64,000 bases of DNA from Marinobacter lipolyticus (lineage in GTDB: Bacteria; Pseudomonadota; Gammaproteobacteria; Pseudomonadales; Oleiphilaceae), in the NCBI RefSeq assembly GCF_018424605.1, contig NZ_QTKT01000008.1, positions 62,001-126,000 on the forward strand, in the 5' to 3' direction. Under the pieces are notes generated by a model. That model saw nothing but the letters and a program-made list of their open reading frames with translations. It did no database searches and was not told the origin of the DNA. Shown in pieces: positions 1 to 9,950 of this stretch (positions are counted from its first letter, which is position 1; the number at the start of each line of letters is the position of its first letter). Position numbers and translations under genes: made by a program.

Positions 1-186
1 CCGCTGCCGGAAGCCGGCCTCACCCTCTACGTCAAAGATCCAGGGAATATTGGCACCGCAGCGCTCTTCGATAATCCGGTCCGAATCCAGAAATCGGTAG
101 CCGAGCTCCCGCGCAAGCATGCGGCCAATGGTGCTTTTGCCCGCGCCCATCGGACCAACGAGGACTATTCGTTTTGGCAATGACAT
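1..186 (-). CDS. aroK: Shikimate kinase, 5' part only (partial)
   Basis: Shikimate kinase phosphorylates shikimate with ATP in the chorismate pathway in the cytoplasm. The first 62 residues are visible and the gene runs off the left window edge. The N-terminus begins [19 protein letters not shown], with the P-loop GPMGAGKS at about residues 11-18. The later residues [10 protein letters not shown] carry the conserved Asp pair that binds Mg and shikimate. The gene lies downstream of pilQ in the same direction, the usual pilMNOPQ-aroK order in gammaproteobacteria. A terminator-like hairpin sits between them, so aroK probably has its own promoter. Confidence 0.93.
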   Translation of the reverse strand, partial: MSLPKRIVLVGPMGAGKSTIGRMLARELGYRFLDSDRIIEERCGANIPWIFDVEGEAGFRQR

Positions 187-268
187 AACTCGAGCTCATA
201 AACATTCTGGCGGGTGAGAATAGCACAGGGCGGCAGAATCAATAAATTTCAGCCATCCCCAGACGCAA

Positions 269-298
269 AAAAGCCGCCGGTGTCAGGCGGCGGCTTTT
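269..298. terminator. Hairpin terminator after pilQ
   Basis: Perfect 11-bp inverted repeat (AAAAGCCGCCG / CGGCGGCTTTT) with an 8-nt loop, lying 17 nt past the pilQ stop. It has A and T runs on both sides, so it could work in either direction. It separates the pil operon from aroK. Confidence 0.8.
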
Positions 299-314
299 CT
301 GTTACCAATAACGA

Positions 315-2438
315 TTACTGGATCAGGTCGCTCTTGATGATCTTCGGGGTGATGAAGATCAACAGCTCACTGCGCTCGTCGATACGTTCGGTGCGCTTGA
401 ACAGTCGACCCAGGTAGGGAATATCGCCCAGGAACGGGGTCTTGGTGGTCTGCGTTGCCACTTCGGACTGGAAAATACCACCGAGCACAACCGTTTCACC
501 GTTGCCCACCAGCACCTGAGTGGTCACCTCGTTGGTGTTGATGGCCGGAATGCCTGCGGTGACCTCACCGCGGGAATCCTGGTTCACCACCAGATCCATG
601 ATGATCTTGTCATCCGGAGTGATTTGCGGCGTCACTTCCAGTGACAGCGCGGCCTCTTTGAACGATACCGAGGTAGCACCGCTGGAGGAGGCTTCCTGGT
701 AAGGAATCTCTTCACCGGATTTGATCTTGGCAGTCTGGCGATCGGCGGTTACCACTCGCGGCTGGGAGACCACCTCCGCCTGGCCGTCAGTTTCCAGAGC
801 CGAGAGCTCCAGATCGACGAGGAAGTCATCACTGCCCCAGCCAATGGCAAAGGAGGATGCGCCATCGCCGGTCACGCCCAGATCCACTGCCAGCGCACCC
901 GGGAAGGTAATGGCAGTGGCATTGCCATCCTGAGAGGCCTGGCGACCTTCTTCCACCGCACCTTGTGAGCCACCGATAGAGACTACGTTGTCACCGCGCA
1001 CATCGTAAGCTGCGCCACCCCAGCGAATACCGAGGTTTTCGGCGACGTTGGTCTGCGCCCTGACGATCCGGGCTTCGATGGACACCTGGCGTACGGCTAC
1101 GTCCCAGGTAGACACCAGACGGCGAATCTCTTCGAGCTTCTCGTTGGTTTCACGCACACTGATGGTGTTGGTACGGGCATCGGAAGAGACGAAGCCGCGG
1201 GAGGAAATCAGCTCTTCATCCGCCTGAATCAACGCGACAATGTCCGCCGCCTTGGCGTAGTTGACCTGAATGATATCGAGGCGTACCGGCGCCAGCTCGG
1301 CAATCTGCTTACTGGTTTCCAGCTCCAGCTTCTCGCGGGCAGCGATCTCGTCGGCCGGAGCAACCAGCAGCACGTTACCGATCTGACGCTTGTCCAGACC
1401 CTTGGTCTTCAGAATCAGGTCAAGGGCCTGATCCCAGGGGACGTTCTGCAGGCGCAGGGTAATGCTACCGCTCACCGTGTCACTGGCCACCAGGTTGAGC
1501 CCGGTGAAGTCAGCGATCAGCTGCAGTACGGAGCGCACTTCGATGTCCTGGAAGTTCAGTGACAGCTTGTCGCCGGTGTACGGGAACTTCTCTTCCCGGC
1601 GTTCTTCCGCTTCCTGCTCGGAGAGCTTCTCAACGCTGACGGTGAACTGCGAACCGGACTGATACGCGATGTAGTCGTAGTTGCCTTCCGGACGGATTTC
1701 GACCACGGCGTTGCCGTCTTCAACAAAGGTATCGATGCGGGTTACTGGTGTCGCGAAGTCGGTTACGTCCAGGCGACGACGCAGGTTCTCCGGCACTCGG
1801 GTACCTTCCATGGTGAGGCGGATCTTGCCACCCAGTTCGGAAAGGTCCACCGGGATACTGGAGCGCGCCAGGTCCACGATGACCCGGCCCTCGCCATCCT
1901 TGCCACGACGGAAGTCCACCCCGGTCAGGGAATCGCCACCGCCAGAAGACATTGAGGACGAGGAGGAAGAACCGCTCTGGCTCGCTGCCATTGAGGTGCC
2001 ACTGCCTTCACCGCCAATCGTCATCACCAGCGAGTTACCCTGGCGCACGGTATCGTAGGGCGCCAGCTCCACCAGGTTGAAGATCAGACGGGTGCGATCC
2101 TTGGTTTCCACCACGGTCATGCTCTGGGCGTTGCCCGAACCGAGCGGCACGCTGCGACTGTCGAGGCCGCTGCGGGTGTCCCGGAGATCCACGGCAATCC
2201 GCGCCGGACGCTCGATGGTGTAACCGGTCGGTTCCGGGGGCTGTCCGTCGAATTGCAACGTCACTTCCAGCTGATCGCCAGGCAACGATGAAAACGACAC
2301 GTCTTCCAGCGTGACCGCATTGGCCAGGCCGGACAACAACCCAAGAGCAATCACGCCGACGTATACATTGAGTTTTCTGAACATCGCTAGCCTCGACCCC
2401 AAACTTTTTTGTTCATGCATGTTTCTTTGATTATTCAT
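315..2438 (-). CDS. pilQ: Type IV pilus secretin PilQ
   Basis: Outer-membrane secretin through which type IV pili extend and retract. The 707-residue product has a hydrophobic signal segment (VYVGVIALGLLSGLANA), an AMIN-type peptidoglycan-binding region (about 45-135), a Ser/Gly-rich linker (about 150-170) and a second AMIN-like region. These are followed by a secretin short domain (about 290-360), an N1 domain and the C-terminal secretin barrel with GEEIPYQEAS and the VPPQITP-like stretch LEVTPQITPDDK. The start at 2438 has an AGGGGG element about 8 nt upstream. An internal ATG at 2384 also has GAGG and gives a more typical signal peptide, so the start is not certain. Last gene of pilMNOPQ. 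Confidence 0.95.
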   Translation of the reverse strand: MNNQRNMHEQKSLGSRLAMFRKLNVYVGVIALGLLSGLANAVTLEDVSFSSLPGDQLEVTLQFDGQPPEPTGYTIERPARIAVDLRDTRSGLDSRSVPLGSGNAQSMTVVETKDRTRLIFNLVELAPYDTVRQGNSLVMTIGGEGSGTSMAASQSGSSSSSSMSSGGGDSLTGVDFRRGKDGEGRVIVDLARSSIPVDLSELGGKIRLTMEGTRVPENLRRRLDVTDFATPVTRIDTFVEDGNAVVEIRPEGNYDYIAYQSGSQFTVSVEKLSEQEAEERREEKFPYTGDKLSLNFQDIEVRSVLQLIADFTGLNLVASDTVSGSITLRLQNVPWDQALDLILKTKGLDKRQIGNVLLVAPADEIAAREKLELETSKQIAELAPVRLDIIQVNYAKAADIVALIQADEELISSRGFVSSDARTNTISVRETNEKLEEIRRLVSTWDVAVRQVSIEARIVRAQTNVAENLGIRWGGAAYDVRGDNVVSIGGSQGAVEEGRQASQDGNATAITFPGALAVDLGVTGDGASSFAIGWGSDDFLVDLELSALETDGQAEVVSQPRVVTADRQTAKIKSGEEIPYQEASSSGATSVSFKEAALSLEVTPQITPDDKIIMDLVVNQDSRGEVTAGIPAINTNEVTTQVLVGNGETVVLGGIFQSEVATQTTKTPFLGDIPYLGRLFKRTERIDERSELLIFITPKIIKSDLIQ

Positions 2439-2450
2439 ACTGCCGCCCCC

Positions 2451-3002
2451 TTAGCCTTCGTCATCCAGAGACAGGGAACGAGGACGTTCTACCCATCCCC
2501 CCTGGCCATTGGGAACGATTTCGATGAGCTCGACACGGGTTTCACTGATGCCGACGATTCGGCCGTAGTTCTGCCCCATGTAATTTCCCGAGCGAACCCG
2601 GTGCACGCCACCGGCGTTATCCTGAATCAGTGCAAAGAGCCCTCCCGACGTGTCTGTCAGGGTTCCGACCATCGACAGATCCTTCAGGTCGAAGTTTTCA
2701 AGCACTTCCCGCGGACGATCCAGATCCGGCTCCACGTCGCTGACCGGCTCGTTATCTACCATGGTCAACTGAACATCGATCGGCGGCTCGAACGGTGCGC
2801 GCCGGTCGGCCGCTGAATAACTGAACGCCTCATAGGCCTGAAACTCTGGCAGAGGCTCTACATGACCCCTCGGTTTGGCTCTGGTATCGGCCATGAATTT
2901 GTCAAGATCCGAAAAACCACTTCCCTGGGAACACGCCGTCAGAAGGGATACCAGACAAATTCCCAGCCAGGCTTTTCCCGCATGCTGTCGTGCCATGCTC
3001 AT
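2451..3002 (-). CDS. pilP: Type IV pilus assembly lipoprotein PilP
   Basis: Inner-membrane lipoprotein that links the PilMNO platform to the secretin PilQ. The 183-residue product starts with a lipoprotein signal ending in the lipobox LTAC (Cys about 24). A flexible Asp/Glu/Pro-rich stretch follows, then the compact C-terminal beta domain (about 95-165, MVGTLTDTSGGLFALIQDN) that contacts the PilQ N0 domain. Its ATG overlaps the pilO stop by 4 nt, suggesting translational coupling. Confidence 0.94.
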   Translation of the reverse strand: MSMARQHAGKAWLGICLVSLLTACSQGSGFSDLDKFMADTRAKPRGHVEPLPEFQAYEAFSYSAADRRAPFEPPIDVQLTMVDNEPVSDVEPDLDRPREVLENFDLKDLSMVGTLTDTSGGLFALIQDNAGGVHRVRSGNYMGQNYGRIVGISETRVELIEIVPNGQGGWVERPRSLSLDDEG

Positions 3003-3610
3003 TCTCCAGCCCGGTAGCGGTAGGTACGCGCAACAACCTGCATATCAAGCCGTTCGCCATCACCGCCAGTTGGTTTGATGGTTAAATCGTGCAACGTCAC
3101 AATCCGCGGCAGACTCGCCACACTGCTGACGAACGACGCCAGCTCGTGGTAAGAGCCAGAAACACGGATGTTTATCGGCAACTCTGAGTAGAAGTCACGA
3201 CGCTGTTCCGGTTGCAAGGCCACTTCCTGCAGTGCAAGGCCGCTGCCCAGCGCTGTATTGGTGATGTCTTCGAGCAGTCCCGGCACCTCGGTTTCACTGG
3301 GCAACTGACGCACCAGGGCCCCGAAGGTTTCTTCCATCTCCTCCATTTGCGCCTTGAACACATCAAGGTTGGCAACCTGGTAGGCCTTGTCTTCGTATTT
3401 CTTGCGCAGTTCCTGCTCGGTGCGCTCTACCCTTTCCAGTTGAGAGTACTGGTCCTTGATAAAGAACCAGTAGCCGCCACCCAGAATCAGACCAAAGATG
3501 ATCAGAGCGACGATGGCCTTGATCGGCGCCGGCCAGATGCCCGCATTGTTGACATCAAGATCGTTGATATCAAATTCATTGAGACTTTTCAGTGAGTCCG
3601 CGAGGCTCAT
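2999..3610 (-). CDS. pilO: Type IV pilus inner-membrane platform protein PilO
   Basis: PilO pairs with PilN in the periplasm to form the alignment complex between the PilM ring and PilP/PilQ. The 203-residue product has a short cytoplasmic N-terminus, one transmembrane helix (about 30-52, IKAIVALIIFGLILGGGYWFF), a coiled coil (about 55-100) and a C-terminal ferredoxin-like fold (about 105-200). The stop overlaps the pilP start and the start shares a base with the pilN stop, so the genes are tightly coupled. Confidence 0.94.
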   Translation of the reverse strand: MSLADSLKSLNEFDINDLDVNNAGIWPAPIKAIVALIIFGLILGGGYWFFIKDQYSQLERVERTEQELRKKYEDKAYQVANLDVFKAQMEEMEETFGALVRQLPSETEVPGLLEDITNTALGSGLALQEVALQPEQRRDFYSELPINIRVSGSYHELASFVSSVASLPRIVTLHDLTIKPTGGDGERLDMQVVARTYRYRAGE

Positions 3611-4172
3611 TACTTATCCTCCCCTTCGGGCTCTGGTGTTTGTTGCTGGACCGACAGGTTGAACTGACTGTACCCAGCCCTGCGGTTGTCGGCGGCCGCC
3701 ACATTCGACAGATTCGGTTCACTGAACCAGTCCGACTCCTCGAAGCGGCGCATCAGGGTGGAAATCCGGCTGTTGGATTCCGCCATGCCGACAATGTCCA
3801 CGCGCTCGCCGGTCTTTTTCAGGTCGGTGTAGAACAGACCGTCCGGAAGCGTCCGCACCAGTTCGTCAAACACCCGCACGATCACCGGGCGCTTGCCCTG
3901 AAGATCCTGAATAACCTGCATCCGCGACAGCAATTCGTCCCGCTTCCGCTTGAGGTCTTCGATCTCCTTGATCTGCTGATCCAGCTCCTTGGTGGCGGTC
4001 TCGATGTAGGCGTTCCGCGACTGCTGGTAGTCAATGCGGCTGTCCAGGTCGGACTTCCACAGGAACGTCAGGCCGGCCGCAATGACAGCGGCCCCCAGAA
4101 TCATGACCACGAACTGTTTCTGTTTCTCTGCGCGAAGCTCTTCGCGCCAGGGTCTGAGGTTAATCTTTGCCA

Positions 4173-4173
<1 letters not shown>
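3610..4173 (-). CDS. pilN: Type IV pilus assembly protein PilN
   Basis: Bitopic inner-membrane protein. Its cytoplasmic N-terminal peptide binds PilM and its periplasmic part pairs with PilO. The first residues MAKINLRPWREE carry the conserved INLxPWR PilM-binding motif. A transmembrane helix follows (about 22-42), then a coiled coil (about 50-90) and an alpha/beta core. At 187 residues it is normal in size. It shares single-base junctions with pilM and pilO. Confidence 0.95.
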
Positions 4174-5246
<1,073 letters not shown>

Positions 5247-5432
5247 CTATACCTGGTTACATGCACCGGGTTACGTAACATATGTGTTTTTTATTTAAGA
5301 GAATTTCTTCAGTTTTCCGTCTACAATGCGATTTCTTCTTTATTTGAGTGACATTGCAACGGTGAAGCGACTCGTCCTTCCTAAAGCAATTTCTCAAATG
5401 ATAGACCTATATCCAACTGTTGTCAGAAAAAA

Positions 5433-7925
5433 ATGTCTCATTTGTTGCGTACATCTCGCCTGTTTGCATGGTTTTTTTTCACCGGATTAAGTCTTTCGTT
5501 GATCGTGGTGTCCGGATTCTATCTTTACCTTCGCCCCGGACTCCCGCCAGTGGATCAGCTGCTTGATATCAAGTTGCAGACACCGCTGCGGGTCTACAGC
5601 GCGGACAACAGATTAATAGCAGAATTCGGTGAAAAGAGAAGGGCACCGATCACAATCGAACAGATCCCTACAATTCAGTTACACGCCTTTCTGGCCGCGG
5701 AAGACGCGCGTTTTTACGAGCACTTCGGAGTGGACTTTAGAGGCCTGATGCGGGCTGCCATTGAACTGGTATCCACCGGCGAAATCCAGTCTGGCGGCAG
5801 CACCATCACCATGCAGGTTGCAAAAAATTACTTTTTGTCACGCGACAGGACGTTCATACGGAAGTTCAACGAGATACTTCTGGCACTTCAAATAGAACGT
5901 GAATTGAGCAAAGAGCGGATCCTTGAGCTTTACCTGAACAAGATCTACCTGGGCAACAGGGCCTACGGCATTGCCGCCGCATCCCAGGTTTATTACGACA
6001 AACCCATAGCCGATCTGTCACTGGCGCAGATGGCGATGCTCGCCGGCCTGCCGAAAGCACCCTCTGCTTACAACCCTCTGGCCAACCCGGAACGGGCCCA
6101 GATTCGCCGCAACTGGATACTGGGCCGCATGCGGGACCTCGGCTACATTACCGAGGATGCCTATGAGCTGGCAGCAACGGCGCCTTTGACCGCCAGCTAT
6201 AACGCCGCGGATACCGAGGTGGATGCCGACTTCATCGCCGAAATGGCACGAACCGAAATGGTTCGCCGCTTCGGCGACCAGGCCTACACCGACGGCTACA
6301 AAGTCCACCTGACCGTCGACAGCACCAAGCAGCAACAGGCCACACTGGTGCTGCGTAACGGCCTTGAGGCGTATGACCGCCGCCACGGCTTCCGCGGACC
6401 AATCGGGCAGATTGACAGCGACAAACTACAGCCGGAAAACCTCGAGCGGCTGATTGCCAACTACCCTCGGGTGGAAGCCCTGATTCCCGCCATCGTAACG
6501 CAAGTGCGAGACAGTGATGGCGAAGTAGACCTGTTCGCCCGCACCCTGGGCAAAACGGTCATGCCATTTGACACCATGACCTGGGCACGCCGCTACCGCA
6601 CCGAGAACCTGACCGGTCCGGAACCGGAGAAGCCGTCGGATGTGGTCGGTGTCGGCGACGTCATTTACGTCAAGCCGGCCGCCGAACCGGCGCTCGACAC
6701 CATGGGCGCCGACGACGCCCCGGGCGGCGACGCCACACAGATGGGCACGATCAACATCCGCAAGGTTGCCCTCTCCCAGGCACCGCGGGTAGAAGGGGCA
6801 TTGATCTCCCTGGACTCGGATACCGGCGCCGTTGAGGCATTGGCCGGCGGTTACAGCTTCAGCCAGAGCAAGTACAATCGTGCCACCCAGGCCAAGCGCC
6901 AACCCGGCTCCACCTTCAAGCCCTTCCTGTACCTGTCGGCTCTTGAGAGTGGCATGACGCCGGCAACCATCTATAACGACGCCCCGATCGTCTTCGATGA
7001 CGACGAGCTTGAAACCGCCTGGCGCCCGCAGAACTCCTCCGGCCAGTTTTACGGCCCCACACGGCTGCGCAAAGCCTTCTACCTGTCCAGAAACCTGGTT
7101 TCCATCCGGCTGCTGCGGGACCTTGGCATCCAGAACACCCTGGACTATCTGGAACAACTGAAGATTCCGACCGACGACATGCAAAAGGACCTGTCGCTGT
7201 CCCTCGGCAGCGGACTCCTTACCCCGATGGAACTGGCGCGGGGGTTTGCGGTTATATCAAACGGCGGTTACGACGTTCAGCCTTTCGTGATCTCAAGCAT
7301 CACCGACGTCAATGGCGAGGAAATCTACCGGGCGCCAGAAGTGGTTCTTTGCGACCGGGAATGTGACGAGAAGGAACAACTGGCCAGCGACGCCGCCTCA
7401 GACGACGAAGACAGCGCCCCCGCGGTACGCGTCGCCCGGCGACTGGCCGATGAGCGCTCGATTTACATTCTGCACTCGATGATGCGGGATGTAATCAGAC
7501 GAGGCACCGGTCGCCGGGCACTGGCCCTGAACCGCAGTGATCTGGCGGGCAAAACCGGCACCACCAATGAGCAGCGGGATACCTGGTTTGCCGGCTACAA
7601 CCACGAGATAGCCACCACGGTCTGGGTCGGCTTTGATCAGCCAGCGCCACTGGGGCGGCGCGAGTTCGGCGCCAGCACCGCGCTGCCGATCTGGATAGAC
7701 TACATGAGGGCCGCGCTGAAGGATGCGCCTGTCGCGCTGATGCCCCGCCCCAACGGCATCGTCAATGTCAGGATTGATCCGGAAACCGGCAGGCGCGCCC
7801 GCCCCGGCCAGGACGGTGAGTTTGAGGTTTTCCGCGAGGAAGACGCACCACCACCCCTGGACCCGAAAGACGAGGCCGGCAATGGTGACAACGGTGACGA
7901 GGACCTGTCACGGCAAATATTCTGA
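5433..7925 (+). CDS. mrcA: Penicillin-binding protein 1A (bifunctional peptidoglycan synthase)
   Basis: Inner-membrane enzyme that polymerises lipid II and cross-links the stem peptides. Residues 10-32 form the membrane anchor. The glycosyltransferase (GT51) domain shows EDARFYEHFGVD and GGSTITMQVAKNY. An OB-like domain is inserted before the transpeptidase. The transpeptidase has the active-site STFK (in RQPGSTFKPF), SRN and KTGT motifs. The 830-residue length fits class A PBP1A. Its position divergent from pilM is standard in Pseudomonas-type genomes. The acidic tail after about residue 800 is probably disordered. Confidence 0.95.
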   Translation: MSHLLRTSRLFAWFFFTGLSLSLIVVSGFYLYLRPGLPPVDQLLDIKLQTPLRVYSADNRLIAEFGEKRRAPITIEQIPTIQLHAFLAAEDARFYEHFGVDFRGLMRAAIELVSTGEIQSGGSTITMQVAKNYFLSRDRTFIRKFNEILLALQIERELSKERILELYLNKIYLGNRAYGIAAASQVYYDKPIADLSLAQMAMLAGLPKAPSAYNPLANPERAQIRRNWILGRMRDLGYITEDAYELAATAPLTASYNAADTEVDADFIAEMARTEMVRRFGDQAYTDGYKVHLTVDSTKQQQATLVLRNGLEAYDRRHGFRGPIGQIDSDKLQPENLERLIANYPRVEALIPAIVTQVRDSDGEVDLFARTLGKTVMPFDTMTWARRYRTENLTGPEPEKPSDVVGVGDVIYVKPAAEPALDTMGADDAPGGDATQMGTINIRKVALSQAPRVEGALISLDSDTGAVEALAGGYSFSQSKYNRATQAKRQPGSTFKPFLYLSALESGMTPATIYNDAPIVFDDDELETAWRPQNSSGQFYGPTRLRKAFYLSRNLVSIRLLRDLGIQNTLDYLEQLKIPTDDMQKDLSLSLGSGLLTPMELARGFAVISNGGYDVQPFVISSITDVNGEEIYRAPEVVLCDRECDEKEQLASDAASDDEDSAPAVRVARRLADERSIYILHSMMRDVIRRGTGRRALALNRSDLAGKTGTTNEQRDTWFAGYNHEIATTVWVGFDQPAPLGRREFGASTALPIWIDYMRAALKDAPVALMPRPNGIVNVRIDPETGRRARPGQDGEFEVFREEDAPPPLDPKDEAGNGDNGDEDLSRQIF

Positions 7926-7937
7926 CCAACCGGTCAG

Positions 7938-7978
7938 GCACAAAAAAACCGGCGGGATCACCGCCGGTTTTTTTGTGC
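7938..7978. terminator. Bidirectional terminator between mrcA and maeB
   Basis: Perfect 18-bp inverted repeat with a 5-nt loop (GATCA). The stem includes seven A and seven T at its outer part and a CCGGCGG core, so each strand has a GC stem followed by a U run. It sits between convergent mrcA and maeB. Confidence 0.9.
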
Positions 7979-7997
7979 TCATCCTGTGACTGACGAC

Positions 7998-9263
7998 TTA
8001 GATGATGTCGTCCATGGATTTGAGCGGGTAATGGGCCGGATACGGGTTGCGGGCCACACCGGAATCAACCGCTGCACGGGCAACCGCAGCCGGAACCACG
8101 TCCAGCAGGCGCACATCCATCGGCTTGGGAATGATGTATTCCTTGCCGAATTCAAACGCCTCAACACCGTAGGCTTCGCAGATTTCACGGGGCACCGGCT
8201 CTTTGGCCAGTTCGCGGATCGCGTGAACCGCCGCCACTTTCATTTCCTCATTGATGGCGGTGGCACGAACGTCCAGCGCACCGCGGAAAATGAACGGGAA
8301 ACCCAGCACATTGTTCACCTGGTTCGGGTAGTCCGAACGACCGGTCGCCATGATCAGATCATCGCGAGTGGCCAGAGCCACTTCCGGACTGATTTCAGGA
8401 TCCGGGTTGGAGCAAGCGAATACGATCGGGTTAGGCGCCATCTTGCCCAGCTGCTCAGCACTCAGCAGGTCCGGGCCGGAGAGACCCAGGAACACATCGG
8501 CACCGTCCATAGCGTCATCAAGCGTGCGCTTGTCGGTGTCGTTGGCGAACATCGCCTTGTACTGGTTCAAATCGTCACGACCAGAGTGGATCACACCCTT
8601 GCGGTCGAGCATGAAGATGTTTTCAGAGCGAATACCGCAGCTGATCAGCAGCTTCATGCAAGCAATGGCGGCTGCACCTGCACCCAGACACACCACCTTG
8701 GCTTCTTCAATTTTCTTACCCTGAAGCTCCAGAGCGTTGATCATGCCGGCTGCGGTCACAATCGCAGTGCCGTGCTGATCATCGTGGAAGATGGGCACGC
8801 TGCACTTCTCGATCAGAGCACGCTCGATCTCAAAGCACTCGGGCGCCTTGATGTCTTCCAGATTAATACCGCCAAAGGTATCGGCGATACGCTCTACCGT
8901 TTCAATAAACGCCTGGGGGCTTTCGGAATTGACCTCAATATCGAAGACGTCAATACCGGCAAAGCGCTTGAACAGTACGCCTTTGCCTTCCATAACCGGC
9001 TTGCTCGCCAGAGGACCGAGGTTACCCAGACCAAGAATGGCAGAACCGTCGGAGATAACGGCTACCAGGTTGCCCTTGGCAGTGTATTTGTATGCGTTCT
9101 CGGGGTCCTTCGCGATCTCGCGGACCGGCTCGGCAACCCCGGGGCTGTACGCCAGGGAAAGGTCGCGGGAGGTCTGGGTCGGCTTGGTGATTTCAACACT
9201 CAGCTTACCAGGCCGCGGCTTGGCGTGATATTCAAGGGCTGCTTCTTTCAGATCTTGAGACAT
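7998..9263 (-). CDS. maeB: Malic enzyme, NADP-type (MaeB catalytic part only)
   Basis: Oxidatively decarboxylates malate to pyruvate with reduction of NAD(P), in the cytoplasm. Clear family landmarks are SLAYSPGVAEPV, the metal-binding FHDDQHGTA, the dinucleotide-binding VVCLGAGAAAIACM and VFACSNPDPEI. The 421 residues cover only the malic enzyme domain; E. coli MaeB carries a phosphotransacetylase-like C-terminal domain that is absent here, as in pseudomonads. The ATG at 9263 (MSQDLKEAALEYHAKPRPG) matches the family better than an in-frame GTG at 9284. Confidence 0.93.
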   Translation of the reverse strand: MSQDLKEAALEYHAKPRPGKLSVEITKPTQTSRDLSLAYSPGVAEPVREIAKDPENAYKYTAKGNLVAVISDGSAILGLGNLGPLASKPVMEGKGVLFKRFAGIDVFDIEVNSESPQAFIETVERIADTFGGINLEDIKAPECFEIERALIEKCSVPIFHDDQHGTAIVTAAGMINALELQGKKIEEAKVVCLGAGAAAIACMKLLISCGIRSENIFMLDRKGVIHSGRDDLNQYKAMFANDTDKRTLDDAMDGADVFLGLSGPDLLSAEQLGKMAPNPIVFACSNPDPEISPEVALATRDDLIMATGRSDYPNQVNNVLGFPFIFRGALDVRATAINEEMKVAAVHAIRELAKEPVPREICEAYGVEAFEFGKEYIIPKPMDVRLLDVVPAAVARAAVDSGVARNPYPAHYPLKSMDDII

Positions 9264-9453
9264 TGCCACTGTTCCGTTTGTCACGTTTAAGAGGTAATAA
9301 ACCCGCGGGGACCTGCCCCAACGGAGCGCGACATTATGGCGTGAAGGTGTGAATCAGACAAGGGCTGACTGTGCATTTACTGAACAGTCAATAGGGCCAT
9401 TTGCGTATAGAGGGCAAACCGCTCACTTTATCCACAAAACGCAGGCACAAAAA

Positions 9454-9473
9454 AAGCGCCCCCCAGGGCGCTT
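9454..9473. terminator. Hairpin terminator after rpmE
   Basis: AAGCGCCC / GGGCGCTT stem with a 4-nt loop, 20 nt past the rpmE stop. It is followed on the minus strand by a run of T, the form of an intrinsic terminator. Confidence 0.85.
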
Positions 9474-9493
9474 CTTCGGGAAAGACTGAACAA

Positions 9494-9718
9494 TCAGTCT
9501 TTCTTGCCACCGGCAATGCGGCCACCGAAACGCTTCTGGAAGCGATCGATGCGACCACCGGTATCCATCACTTTCTGCTTACCGGTGTAGAACGGGTGAC
9601 ACTGTGAGCATACATCCAGCTGCAGGTCCTGACCGATGGTAGAGCGGGTCTTGATCACGTTGCCACAGGAACAGGTGGCAGTGATTTCTGCGTACTTGGG
9701 GTGGATACCTTCTTTCAT
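9494..9718 (-). CDS. rpmE: 50S ribosomal protein L31 (zinc-ribbon form)
   Basis: Small protein of the large ribosomal subunit near the inter-subunit bridge. The 74 residues start [20 protein letters not shown] and contain the zinc ligands CSC and CSQC. It is therefore the C+ (zinc-containing) form rather than the zinc-free YkgM type. It diverges from priA, as in related genomes. The 232-bp gap to priA (9719-9950) should carry both promoters; I could not fix them by eye. Confidence 0.97.
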   Translation of the reverse strand: MKEGIHPKYAEITATCSCGNVIKTRSTIGQDLQLDVCSQCHPFYTGKQKVMDTGGRIDRFQKRFGGRIAGGKKD

Positions 9719-9950
9719 GGTGAACCTCTGTCGGTCATGCCGCTACCTGATCGCGGGAGCTTTCCGCTCCGGGCGCCAGGCACCGCATGTTTGAATCAAT
9801 TGAGAAGACGGGGCACAATCATGCCCTGCCGGAAACAGACCGCGAATCTTACTTGCAATCGCGACACCAGGCAAGCCCCAGCCTCCGGGGAATTCAGCCT
9901 GCACCGGGCCCCGACCATTTCCAAGCCCATTTCAAGGATACGCAAATACC

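Noticed and set aside
7986..9290. 434-residue open frame antisense to maeB
   Set aside because: Exact shadow of maeB with no homology features of its own.
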